64,000 nucleotides of DNA from the NCBI GenBank assembly GCA_047495785.1, contig JBLDXI010000013.1, positions 1,674,001-1,738,000 of the forward strand. The letters run 5' to 3'. The notes below the pieces were generated by a model. It ran no database searches, had not been told where the DNA came from, and worked only from the letters and a program-made list of their open reading frames with translations. How positions within the stretch are numbered: position 1 is the stretch's first letter; every line of letters starts with the position of its first letter. Below are positions 49,074 through 60,594 of this stretch, piece after piece. Origin of the DNA: Lepidodermella squamata. Taxonomy: Eukaryota > Gastrotricha. The translations under genes were made by a program, and so were the position numbers.

Positions 49074-51684
49074 TTTAAAGTTGAAATTTCTAGTAAGAAT
49101 AGTAACCGTTTCATCAACAAGTAACGTTTCAATCTCCTCATTCCTCATAAATGAGTCCATGTGAATATTCTTGTGGCTGCTCATAAGTTAAGTTTGTAGT
49201 TAGAAGCGCCACGTTCTATTATGACAGCTCGCCAAACAATCAGATGCATAAGTAGGTTCAAATTCGTTTTTAAAATTTGACAGCAGAGTGCTGGCCTCAA
49301 GAAACTGCATTTAATGGTCCGAACCAAAGGATAAGAGCTACTACTGCTTATTCGACGGATTGTTTTAGAGCATGGAAGTCTGACCCCTTATTTGATAATC
49401 TTTAATTTTTTCAAGGCGTGACTGGCACTGCATTCAATTGAGACCGCAATTCATTCAGTCACAAGTCATATACATATACTGATATTAAGAGACGTAATTA
49501 AATGGGTAATCAAATCCACGCCATTGCTCACACAAGCCGAACATACATGCTTTCCATTTCCATAAGGAATTTCAATTTACGGCTTGTTCCTCCCCTATGG
49601 ATCGCTAGAAATGTTCCAAGATACAAACGGCATTACTAGTGTCAAAAGAGTGTAATAACAGCCACTCAGCCACAGCAAGAAGAAGTGTTACTTGCATCAT
49701 ATTAGAAAGTTAGGTAACGATACAACAGCATACGAAAAGGCATTTTGAACAAGTGTAACTTTAGGCACGCAAAAGTGAGCAGCTGAATTGACAAGAATGG
49801 AAAAGATTCTCGATGCAAATCTAAGAAAAAAAGGCATAGGGTTTCAAAAGTGGCTCATCGCTCATCGCAAAAGGCCAATGTATAGATGGGTGGTGGGCGA
49901 GCAGGTTTCATGCATTGATAGCCCTATTTGCTTCCTTAGTTTCATCTGATCGCAGTTCGCAGTTTCTGGGTCACGTTGACAATCAAGAAAAGACTTTTCT
50001 TTAAATGTTAAATGACCGATCTGTAAACGTATAACGTATAACACGTTATCTCAATCCTAGACTGACGATAAGTGGTCTTTGAGATGGACTATCCTCGATC
50101 TTCGATGTCTAGCCAGCGTACACGATGACGGAATCTCGCCGCCCGCGGTGTGTGGTGACGTGACAAAATCGCTCCGATCGGTGCCTAAGCGCGCGCCAGT
50201 AAGTTATCATTAGACGGTGAAGGATGACAAAACAATTTATTTTACCATATTTGATAATAAAACCTAATTTTAAGCTAAACATAAAATTATGATTTATTGA
50301 TAGATCAAAAATTGATCGCATGTTTTATCCCTCAAATTCGTTTATTTTTTCAAGTCGCGCAACATTTTCGACTTTTCAAAACGCCAGCTCTCGCTTCGAT
50401 TCCAGCCAAAATTCATGAATCATTGATGAGTAATACTGTTTACTACAAGGAATCATTTGATGACAGTTTTGTCCGACTGAGACCACTATCGGCTGAGCGA
50501 CACTATTGAAAAAGATGGCGAACGACTTTGACACTCAACTTAACTTGCATTGGGTAACACTGTTACTTCCGTTTAGCATCTGGGATTTTCAGGGATTATC
50601 GCCTATTTAAGTGAATCGAATGTCAAGGCCGATATTTTGTAGAGCCAATGATCCTGTGATGTCTTCCTTCGCCCTTTCAAGCAATGAAATGAAATACCTG
50701 AACAAGACTGCTTTGCGCAGTAAAAATAGTTTTATGCCATGGCGAAGCGTCTTGGTTCACCGCCGGGGAATTTCCTAAGCTCCACGAGGAGGGCAAGGCT
50801 GACAGCTTGTCCAAACTTTTAAGGGGGCCCATCAAGATTTGGAGTTATATCAAAAACTTTCGGGTTCGCACGGATGTTCATAGCGACAACCACAACGGTC
50901 AATCATTTGAGTATCGAAGGGGTTTTATCGACTGTGGTCAGGAAACAGTCTGTCGAAACTTTTATTCATGTTATTAATCCGTTCAGTGTCTTTAGCCCAA
51001 AACCCAGCCAGGAACGTGGCTTGCTCGCACCAATGTTTTTACAACACGCGCTGCCACAATTCTTTGTTTACTCTAATACTTTACCGAGGTGCTCTCTCAT
51101 GCCTATAGGACGACAATTGGCTTAGTTTGATTTCAAATTTTTCTTGAAAAAGGGCTAACGTTGACCGTTTAAACGGCATTGGGCCAGACTTATTCGCTCA
51201 AAGTCTTTTCCAAGGGGTCTCTAGTGGTTCTAAAAACCATCTACCATCTTGCCAGCAACTTCAACCATGTCCCACCACAGTAATGAGGATTCGGCTCTTC
51301 GTATGCCATTTTTTGGAATACATCCTTCCATGCACCTGCTTACAGCTGTCAGCAATTTCGATGCAAATTCAATCAGTATCACTTGCTAGGCGTTCCGTCA
51401 AAATTTCATTTGTGAAAAGTCGCAAGAAGTCTCAACTTTTCAAATCGAAATTTTCATTTTCATGTTGAACCTGTGATTAAGTCTGTGATTCGGTGGTTCC
51501 ACTAAGATTATATAGCAATTTACTAGCTACTTTCAGATATACTTCTAAAATATGTTAAAATTTCAAGCTGCAACCATGGTTTAATTTTCGCAAATGACAT
51601 GTCGCGAGAGTAATCCGCCGTATTCCGTGCACCGATGACTATTACAATCACGGCTGTATTGGAAATTTCAAATTAGATTAACAT
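49074..51684. other. Intergenic, no gene seen
   Basis: AT-rich, without convincing ORFs; the small frames (49862-50044, 50297-50509, 50874-51125, 51283-51468) lack motifs. Confidence 0.5.
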
Positions 51685-52906
51685 TGGGTGCGTTTCTTTA
51701 TCTCAATTTTATTTCATTTTTTAAAATAAAATGAAAATAAAATGGTCGTTTCATCGATATTCATTGTTTATAAATTTTTTGTGTTTTCACGTTTCTTTTC
51801 GTCATTTTATTTTATAAAATGGCGCAAATAAAGCACGCGTTTCATCGAAAAAATCAATTTTTTTAGCTCAAGGAAAAACAGGGGGTAGAGCCGTTTTGGT
51901 CTTATTTTACACTTGTATTCTGAGGCTTTTCTGCGGAAAAACGTCCATTTTTATATCGTCTTATATAGAATTGCGCTCGTAGAAGAGTTCAGCGGAACTT
52001 GGTTCGACAACGTCACTTCTCTATGGCAATGTTTGAGCAGTGACACTTCAGCAACTGCCACTATAGCAGTTGTGTTATTCAGCAATACAACTATAGAGCC
52101 CACGTCATTTCAGTTGAGGTTTTTTAAGCTAACGGTATCTGCTCAGTGCGTAGTGCGACATGTCAACCACGACATTCGCGCTAACGACATTTGAGCTGAC
52201 TATAAATTAATTATTAATTTAAGTGTTGAATCTTGGCTATACGAGCGGAGCGAGCATGCCCAGCTCCACCTCTATAGCTTCTATATAGGTCCATTGTATT
52301 TGAATAATAATAAAAATAATTAACATAAATTTAGCTGATTTGTCGAGTGGCTAAGTTGTCGCTTCGCTCAGCTCAGTTCGCGCAAATATCTTAGAGCCTT
52401 TAATTCGACGAATGTGGAAAACTTCTACTGCCCAAATATATTATTACAAATCTTTTGCGGAAGTGGCAGTTGCTGAAGTGTCGCCTGCTCAATCGGCAAT
52501 GCTGAGGTGAAGTCGTTGAACTACGTTCTACTGAACTTTCCTAAAACCTATAATGTTTCGATGGGACGAATTTGAGATCGGCGCTTCCCGGACGCTCTCA
52601 TGCTCCTATGGGCTTAGGGCAATCACGTTCATACGTTCAAACTACGCTCAAAACATTCATTTTTTTCATTTCTTTATCAGTGCGTAGTTTATAAACAGCA
52701 CGTGTCGTTTCATTCACATTTTCTTTTCCAAAATCATGAAAAAAATGTGATAATGAAATGACGTTTTATTTTATAAAATAAAATGGAAAAAATCGAATAA
52801 AGAAATGATATTTATTTTAATTTTAAAATTTAAAATGATAAAGAAATGTCAGTGTTTAATTTTAATTTTAAAATAAAAAATGGCTTGTGATAAAGAAACG
52901 CACCCA
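51685..52906. mobile_element. Putative 1.2-kb non-autonomous transposon
   Basis: The left end TGGGTGCGTTTCTTTATC at 51685 is mirrored by GATAAAGAAACGCACCCA ending at 52906, an 18-bp perfect inverted repeat. Subterminal AAAATAAAATG / CATTTTATTTT blocks are repeated on both sides (51,705-51,740 and 51,800-51,825; 52,770-52,880), as in transposase-binding subterminal repeats. I see no clean target duplication and no transposase, so the family is not assigned. Confidence 0.6.
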
Positions 52907-54125
52907 TTTTTGGGCTAAACTTTGTCGGCTAATTCTGAACTTCGAATTTCTTTCAAATTAGGCTCTCGACCTAAGTTCGTGCTTCTGCTGTTAAAAGTTA
53001 AAGTTGAAGAAATAAAATTTTCATAAGATTTGTAAGGATAGCAGAATAATTGGATGCTAGAATAATAGGGAGTGTAACTTCAAACTCAGAATTCAACTGT
53101 TCTTCAGTTGGGGACGCATTCCAGGGGACGAAAAATTACTTCGACGATTGTCTTTTTATAGTCTTCTATGCATGCAGGTTTTCATTCATCAATCCTGCAA
53201 TCATTTTATGCTAGCTTTCAACGTTTGACCAGTGAGAGCTGTAATCTTTTCACCCAACTTTATTGAAGTGCACAGACAAATCTCTACCTATAAAAATAGA
53301 TTTATCAATGTTGCTAGTAAAAAACCATCAATGGAATCCACGAAAACACTCTCTTCAATGTTTTTTGCGTAGGTATTGTAGCAATGAATTGACAGCAACG
53401 GTAATATTTTACTTATCAACAAGTCGAATATCCCCGTATCTATAGACATGAATAAATACAGTGCAACTGAAGAGCATAAGAGCCAAATTTTAGAATATGT
53501 AGTTCCGTTTACTTATAAAAATAATTACACCCTATTTCCATTTACAAAGCTCAATATGTACAGTTTCTTTCCGCCAGCTTTGCCAGCGAAGCGTTAGAAC
53601 ATGAAAAACACAAAGCACTAACAATAAGCAGCTACATTGACAAAAGAATTACAGACATAAACGTGTTACAAGAATTAGCGGAGGTATTCAGGTGACAGTA
53701 AATGGTGGGTCGAAAATATGGCGAATTAACAAATAGATATTTCAGTAATTTATATGTAAATCACGGAATCTGGTAGCAATACTCTTTCAATGCCAGAAAT
53801 TTCATCTCTTAGGATGAAAATTCGAAAACAAAATGTCATGCTCAGCTTAACCGTTGTCAAAAATGGCACAAATTTTCGCAAGGTGTTAATGAAATACCTA
53901 CTTCGCATCAGTGGTTTTATATAAGGCTTCTAATGAAAGCTCCGCATGAACATTTAGTCTTGTCGCAAAGCATATTTTTAAAATATTCAACGACAGCTTT
54001 CAAATACACACACAACACACAAGCACACCCGATCGTTATGTTGTTACAAACACAAACTTAAAGTTCCAAAGTGCGGCTACTGCATCGCGAAGAGAAATGT
54101 TTTGAAAGTTCAAGGCAAAAGTGAT
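52907..54125. other. Intergenic, downstream of the JHY-like gene
   Basis: No gene recognised. I could not identify an AATAAA for the JHY-like transcript here, so its 3' end is open. Confidence 0.45.
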
Positions 54126-57100
54126 TCAAGATTTTGGCGTGTTACTCACACCGGACCCAACAAAGCGGACCTGTTTTGAATCAAAAGATGATTGACGACC
54201 AGAATTTGAACCGTTGTTATAAGCAATTTGCTTGTCTTGCTCATGGCGGCGCCGAAGTTCTTCAAACGCTGCCAGATCGGACGGCTCATCAAAGTGTGGC
54301 CTAATCTGCGCATTGGCATTGTTTGACCGTGCGAAGGCCAAGAAGCCATCATCTGGCTCCTCATACATTTGTTGTTGATTGTTAGGCTGACTTTTTGTTC
54401 TAGACACCTTCCCGCTAGTTTTCGTGGATTTCACTTGCTTTTCTGGCTCCTGGGGTTTCACCCGTTTAACCTTTGGTTTAGGCACATTACGCGCATACTC
54501 CAACAACTTTTATGTAAATAAAATGAAATTACTTAAATGACACGCTTGATGTTTTTCTTACTTTTTGGCGCCTCAATTGTTCATCCGACGGCTGTTGAGC
54601 AAATCTGGGGGAGGCGTCTCGATTTTCTAGAGCATGTCTATTCATCTCTTCCACGACCTGGGCGTATTTCAACCTCCTCGTCTGCCTTTCAGCTTTAGCT
54701 CGCACATGCTCGTTATCGAGATCAGGCCCAAGACCGCCAACTTTGCTTAAAGCCTGGATTTCTTTCTTCATTTGTCGATAGTCGCGGAGAGTGTAAGGTT
54801 TGTAGCTGGTCACCTGGTTCGCCTTTGACATTTGATTCAAAAAGTTCATTGCATAGCCTGAATTTTGTTGGGCCTCTTGAGGCAACTGTTGCTGCATATA
54901 CATGTTGTGACGGTCTATAGAATCAAAAACAGTACATAATAATTCTCGTGTGATTTAACGGGTCAATTAAGCAAAAAAAGAAGAAACAGCGTGAAATTGA
55001 AGATAAGAATAGGGTACCTTTAAGATGAGTATATTCAGATTGGGCTCGAACTTTGTGTTTCGACTTTTTTGCGGGTTCAAGGTTAAGTCGCGACGAAAAC
55101 AGGGTTTCTAAGAAAATTAAAAAGCCAGGCGTGCAGTTAAAAAATAGAAAAGCCAGGTGTTAGTCAGCAGGAAAAACTACTGTCACTCGAATCAATCTTA
55201 AGTTGTAAAATTGTATACCTGGAATGATGGGCGGTAACAAATTGTATTGATTCATCGACTCGTTATATAGATTGTCGTAGTATTGCCTCGATTGCCTTGC
55301 AGACATTAGAGGCCAGTCAGCCTGTGGCGAGAATTAAAAACAGTGCAAAATATCAGAGATTAAGCCCGGAAAATTACAGCTTGTCCGACCGCATGACCTC
55401 GAAATTGTTGACCAGGTTGATAAAGACCAACTTTGTTGACATTTTGGTGTGAGAAAGAGTTTGACAAGCGCATATCCTGTGGCAGTCCTTGGGACATATT
55501 TTGAGGACTTCCATAGTAGAGGCTTGGATCTTGCTGCATTTGCCTAGGTTGGGTCGCCATATAATCATCGTACATTGCCGCACGTTGAGGTTGCATCATA
55601 GGTTGCATCATAGGTTGCATCATGGGTTGCATTTGGAAATTAGCCATTTGTCTGTAACCCTGTTCCGGTTCCATGTAATTTTGTTGATAGTTTGCAACCC
55701 GCTGAAATTGTTGTTGTTGCTGAGGTGGATTCTGATATCTATTGACAAGTTTGTATTTGAATTCTAATAACAAGCAACAATATCGATACCTAGGAAACTG
55801 GGCCTCTTGAATCTGCATAGATTGAATTTCGTGGTTAACTCTAAATCGGTTGGGCATAGTTTCTTCAGTGACAGCTGATAGCTGGTTCGGTACAGGTCCA
55901 TGTTTTTTCTGCAGCTGAAGGCCAGATTGCCCGGTAGGCGCCGGCTTAGGTGGACCTATTATTGCCGAAGATTTGCTTGGCGCTGACGAGGATTTTGCCG
56001 CGGCTGATTCGTTAGCTTTGCGCAGAACGGCTCTTTTCTCCTGAGCTAGAGCCAGCCTTTCTACATTAGCCTGCCAACCCGATTGTACATAAGCCTCCTC
56101 CGCGTTATTGTAACCGCTTTCATAAAAATCGTTGTTGGACAAATATCGCCCGTCATTCTCTGACTCCGCAGTAGCATACGAATAGCTGCCTTCATAGTCT
56201 TGATCTGTTTCAGCGCGGTACGTTTGACCCTGCTTTTCCAGGCGTTTAGCTCTTCTCAATTCGGCAGCTTTCTGCTCAACTTTCATTCGAATCCGATATC
56301 TTTCTTCTTCTATCAGATCCGTCACGTCCTTATCTTCTTGCTTCCTTTCCAAAATTTGTCCGTACGATGAACCCTAATTACATCATTAACATTAATAAAA
56401 AAATTCATTGCGCTCCAATCCTAACCTTTGATCGACCGTAAGTTCGTTTGTTGTGCTCTACATAATCGACGTCTGTGCGTCGAAATGGCAGGGGCTGTTG
56501 TGGTTGCTTTCGAGTTTGTGGCTGTTGCTCGCCATTGTTTTGTTTCTTTTGGTACATTGAAGAATCATTTGCGCCGAACGGACGGTCCACAATCCTTGAT
56601 TGGCTTTGCTGCTGGCTGCTTTTTCCCATGCTTCGATCTGATTCGATTCTTTCGTAAGCATAACCTTCATTGTAGTTTTGGGCCGCGTTTCCCCAAGGTA
56701 GGTTGCTGGCATTGGGACTCAAGCCCTCGGCGTACTTTTTTCCTGGCTCATAATAGTATTCATCTTCAGCATATGGATCTCGGCTGCTGCCTCCAGAAGG
56801 CACAGTAACGGATCCTTGAAGTGTCGAGGAAGACATTGTGTTTTTAAGAGGAATTCGAGAATTCGGTGTGTTATCAGGTGATGTCATTTCACCAACATCG
56901 CGAGTATCTTTGCTGTGCTTTTTATGATGTTTTCGTTTTTGTTTCGTCGGATGCTCGGTAACTGTCGCATCAGAGTCGCTGCTTTGGCGAATTTCCGTGA
57001 CCTGGGCTGGTGGCGGCATCATCTGATACATAAATGAGAATGGCACGGGTAATCCTGAGGGGAAACCGCCTGGAGCGGCTATATAGATCATTCCTGGATT

Positions 57101-57670
57101 TGTACCAGGCCCAGGAAATGCACCCGGCGGAATATATGTTGGCATCGCTTGCTGGCCTTGTGACCCAGCCGCTTCTTGATTGACGGCGCTAGAATCGCCA
57201 GGCGGTTTAGCTTCGCCAGCACTTTGTTCCAATGCTTTCTTTTTGTTGGATCGTTTATGGTGTCCATCGGCTCTCTTCTCTCGAGGTTTTGAGGGTGTCT
57301 CGACATCACGCAATTCCAAAGGCGGAATAGCACTTGTGACACTTTCCAGGCGTGGAGGGTCAGCCCATCCGGTATCGAGCGAGTCACGAAGCTCTAGGCT
57401 CCTATTATTACCACTTTTAGAGCGACTCTGTTTTTGTCGAGATATTGGTTTACTGTGAGGGGTAGCACCTTCCAATGAATCGGTCGAGCTTATGCTGCTC
57501 GAGACATCATCGTCCTCAGGAACATCCTGCACTCGACTGCTGACAAAGCGATACAGCTCTTCATCTTCTTTAGTGAAAACTGGCGAGTATACGTAAACTT
57601 TCTTCGTATCACCAACAATTTCCACTTCAACGTCCGATTCTTTTTCCGATTCAGTCCGATCTGAGTTCAT
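54126..57670 (-). CDS. JHY: JHY-like protein (juvenile hydrocephalus protein homologue)
   Basis: Seven exons, 57670-56426, 56373-55790, 55738-55378, 55321-55219, 55107-55018, 54914-54562 and 54506-54126, give 1038 residues with all junctions in frame. Most of the chain is disordered, with Gln/Met-rich repeats (M-M-Q-P repeated near 55,590-55,630) and charged helices. The C-terminal part has the order I recall for JHY (C11orf63): Y-K-P-Y-T-L-R-D-Y-R-Q-M-K, G-G-L-G-P, a basic helix with K-Y-A-Q-V-V-E-E-M-N, then L-E-Y-A-R-N-V-P-K-P-K and an E-L-R-R-R-H-E-Q-D-K helix. Mouse Jhy is needed for ependymal motile cilia. The call rests on memory of this short conserved block. The last exon contains another strong donor-like GTGAGTAAC near its end, so the extreme C-terminus may differ. 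Confidence 0.55.
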
Positions 57671-59016
57671 TGATGGCTAGGCATTTTCAAATAAAAGCAG
57701 ACGATCTCTTGGTTACTAATTCCCTACAATAAGAGGTAAGAAACAGTTATGGGTGAATAAACGGATATTATATTTCGTCACATTCTGTGGTGTTTTTAAA
57801 GAGCAAAGGCTGATCAAAATCAATTTGCCAACTTCTGTGTCCAATACGGTGATCTCTAGACAGAAAACAGCGATAAGTAAGCTATCAAGCTGCGCAAAAT
57901 GAGCGCAGGAAATACCCTTAACCATATTTCCCATATATAGATTTAATTAGAACACGCAAACACAAGGAATACTGATCTTTCCAGCTAAATATAAGATTGT
58001 AAGCAAGCATATTTAGGTCGATGCGCTACATGAGACGGCCTTGCATTCGAAGGGCCGCGATAAGATCTAGGAAGAAAATCCGGCAGAAAAGGTGGAATGT
58101 TCTTATCACGATACAGTGAATTATTCTCTCAACATCTAAAGGGTTCTGACGTCCCGATTTAGATCAAGTTCCCTTCTGTGCTATATTTAGAGCCACAATA
58201 TGGGCGTAACTAAGACGCTATTTTTCACACAAAATATTGCTTTTAAGAAAAATCAGTTTTAAATATTGTTATAAATTTTTTTTTCACAAATTGTTTATTA
58301 GGCATAGTGATGCGTCCTTCGTGTTTTGTGCGGTGTCGTCGATCTTGAAGTCAGAAGTCTGAATTCGCACGGGTCTGAATTATGCTTCCCTGTTGCCTGA
58401 ATTTGCACGGGACATTATTAGCCTGAAGGAGTATGTCCTTACTGCCATTTTTTACGGCAATTTGGCTGCAGTCAAATGAGTTGGCCCAAATTAATCTCCA
58501 ATACATGAAATCATGACCATGTCTACGTTCAAAAACCGGTCTACATTTTGCCTTCACTGTTCACTGCCGCAATCCATAAATAGCGCCGAAGACATCGCTC
58601 TCCTGAATGAATAGCCACAGATCTCCAACGTTGGACGTTGGAGAGCTGTGGAGAGCGCAGCCAACTATGGAATAATACCTCTGTAAAAATTAGCATGTTT
58701 AACTAGCATGCAAACTAGTATTACTTCTATTTAACTAAAATAGTAGCAAACTACTATTACTAGGCTGAAAAGAGACTCGTCAGAAGGCTTAGAAAAGTAC
58801 CTGTGAAAGAAAGAAAAATCAGCCAAAGACAGGTTTTGCACCGTGGCACTTGGCCTCGGAATTGCATGATAGACTTCATTGTTCATTGCCTTTCTTGCAC
58901 TCGTCTAGCTGCCATTGCTGTCGAAGGAACTACTCGATCGATACATCGCAATTAAGCCTTGATGAACATTTTGTTTATTTTTAAACGGAAATGTGCCATT
59001 AGGCTATTGTAGAATA
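57671..59016. other. Divergent promoter region, JHY-like and CCDC103 (left part)
   Basis: Holds the 5' flank of the JHY-like gene. An acceptor-like CTTATTGTAG ends at 57724, 53 nt before its ATG. I looked for an RFX X-box by eye and saw no good match. Confidence 0.4.
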
Positions 59017-59204
59017 CAGTGGAACCCCGATTTCCCGTCTTCTGCGGTTCCACGAAAATCCAGACGGGAAATCAAAATTGACGGGAAATATAGGTAGTTT
59101 TGCGTGTAATTGCCCTCTGCGGGGCCAAGTCGCTCCTAAATATTTATATGTCGCGATTTCTCGTCAGACGGAAAATCAGGTGACGGGAAATCGGGGTTCC
59201 ACTG
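59017..59204. mobile_element. Pogo/Tigger-like MITE, 188 bp
   Basis: The left end CAGTGGAACCCCGATTTCCC is mirrored by GGGAAATCGGGGTTCCACTG ending at 59204, flanked by TA on both sides (59015-59016, 59205-59206). The CAGTGGAACC...CGATT opening and TA duplication are typical of pogo/Tigger elements. The interior repeats GACGGGAAAT and has no coding capacity. Confidence 0.85.
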
Positions 59205-59492
59205 TATTGAATATTGCTATCGCGGTGGATTGGTTGTAGATTTTAACCTGAAGTCACTTCTTGGACTTGGACTCACTCATAAACTCACTCATAAACACGG
59301 CCTTTATAAATTAATCGATGTCGTTTCCCCATTATTCATCATTGCCACAACCTAATTCGAAATTCGAAATTAGTTCGAAGTTCGATCTTATAACCTCTTC
59401 CCTCTTTACCCCCTCCCGTTCTTCACGGTTCAGTACGGTCTTCCAATTTAGATTGTATTGAAATTGAAGCTTCTACAGACATCTAAAGCCAT

Positions 59493-60236
59493 ATGGTATC
59501 ACCTTTCAAAGACGAAATTGACTTCGACGAAGTGGAGAGACTGGGCATAAAAGCTATCGACCGAGACGTTAGATACTGGCGTGAAAATGATGCGAAATTT
59601 AGAGCCGTCAACCAAAAGGTAGCTACATACGAAGAATTTCGCGATATTGTCCTCGCTGCTCATTTGAACCCTTTGGACAAAAAAGACAAAGCGGCTCTTA
59701 CCCCTCAAAGCAAGTCTCACCTGTCATGCTGGAATTCTGCCGCAAAGAAAGGTTTGATTGCGATAAAATGAATTGTTAACCCCTAACTTGTTACAACAGG
59801 TGCCGATATTTCATGCGACAAATTACCAATCGCCGAACATTTAACCGAGTCATTGCCCATGCCTAAGAGTCCTGCGGAATTTTGGAAATATTGGAAAATT
59901 GCCGAAACGAAGGATTCGCGATATAACTACCTCGTCAGCTTTCCAACAGGTGCGATTTCAGATATCTTCAGGACAGAAATACCCGCCGGCCTGTTGATGG
60001 AAATTGTATCTGTGCTTCGATCAGCTTATGAAGAGCGCAATCCGTCAGAAGTTTGCCCTCTTGTCGTCAGCATACTCAGCCAACTTTCTGAATCGTCGCG
60101 GTTTACACTTAACATGATGTTCCTCGGGAACAGCGACAAATTACTTGTGAAAGAATTGCTCGAAACTATCTCAAAATCAGCGGATGAATCGTTGATCCCT
60201 GGCATTAATGATCTTCTCATGAAATATTGCCCGTAA
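59493..60236 (+). CDS. CCDC103: CCDC103 / DNAAF19, dynein arm assembly factor
   Basis: Two exons, 59493-59751 and 59800-60236, encode 231 residues (human 242). The N-terminal coiled coil contains Y-W-R-E-N-D-A-K-F-R-A-V-N-Q-K-V and Y-E-E-F-R-D-I-V-L-A-A-H-L-N-P-L, matching K-R-E-N-A-A-K-L-R-A-V-E-Q-R-V and Y-E-E-F-R-G-I-V-L-A-S-H-L-K-P-L of human CCDC103. The C-terminal RPAP3_C-type helical domain starts P-A-E-F-W-K-Y-W and includes S-R-F-T-L-N-M-M-F-L. The protein is needed for outer dynein arm assembly in motile cilia and sperm. The intron is 48 nt with donor GTTTGA. An acceptor-like TCTACAG ends 14 nt before the ATG. Confidence 0.93.
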
Positions 60237-60241
60237 TATTC

Positions 60242-60247
60242 AATAAA
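60242..60247 (+). promoter_or_regulatory. Poly(A) signal AATAAA, CCDC103
   Basis: Starts 6 nt after the stop codon, which implies a very short 3'UTR. Confidence 0.65.
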
Positions 60248-60594
60248 ACTTATTTCATTAGCGCAGTTTATTTTCTTGTTCATATGATTGTTCAAAATTG
60301 ATCCAGCAAATGAATTATTAAATAACAAGGTAATAATTGCTGCAATAATTGCAATGCCAGTGACGGCATTGACTGTCGCAATAAATTGGAGGCCTTCACT
60401 GAACCAGGCCTTGTTCGTTGCAAATAAATCAACAATCAATGAGCAGTTGTCATGAAACAGATCGAGATCAAATCTTATAATACAATAAAAAACAATAACA
60501 ATAACAAAATGATGGCTTTCTCGTATTTCACCCGTTCTCAATAAAGCTCTTTAAGCACATACGATAGAATAACTAATACTTCTAGGATAATTTC
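60248..60594. other. Convergent 3' region of CCDC103 and LRR gene
   Basis: Minus-strand AATAAA lies at 60272-60267, about 320 nt past the LRR-gene stop and only 20 nt from the CCDC103 signal, so the two transcripts end nearly on each other. A minus frame through 60541-60026 encodes a hydrophobic stretch (T-G-I-A-I-I-A-A-I-I-T-L-L) but runs antisense into CCDC103 and is probably chance. Confidence 0.5.

Noticed and set aside
48924-49184. Upstream extension of SRPRA to 49184
   Set aside because: Human SRPRA begins exactly at M-L-D-F-F, here at 49073, and an acceptor-like site sits between the two starts.
57671-59492. RFX X-box between the JHY-like gene and CCDC103
   Set aside because: No good GTNRCC-N-RGYAAC match was seen by eye.
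60026-60541. 171-codon minus ORF with hydrophobic segments
   Set aside because: It runs antisense through CCDC103 coding sequence and poly(A) signals; the hydrophobic part comes from AT-rich 3'UTR.
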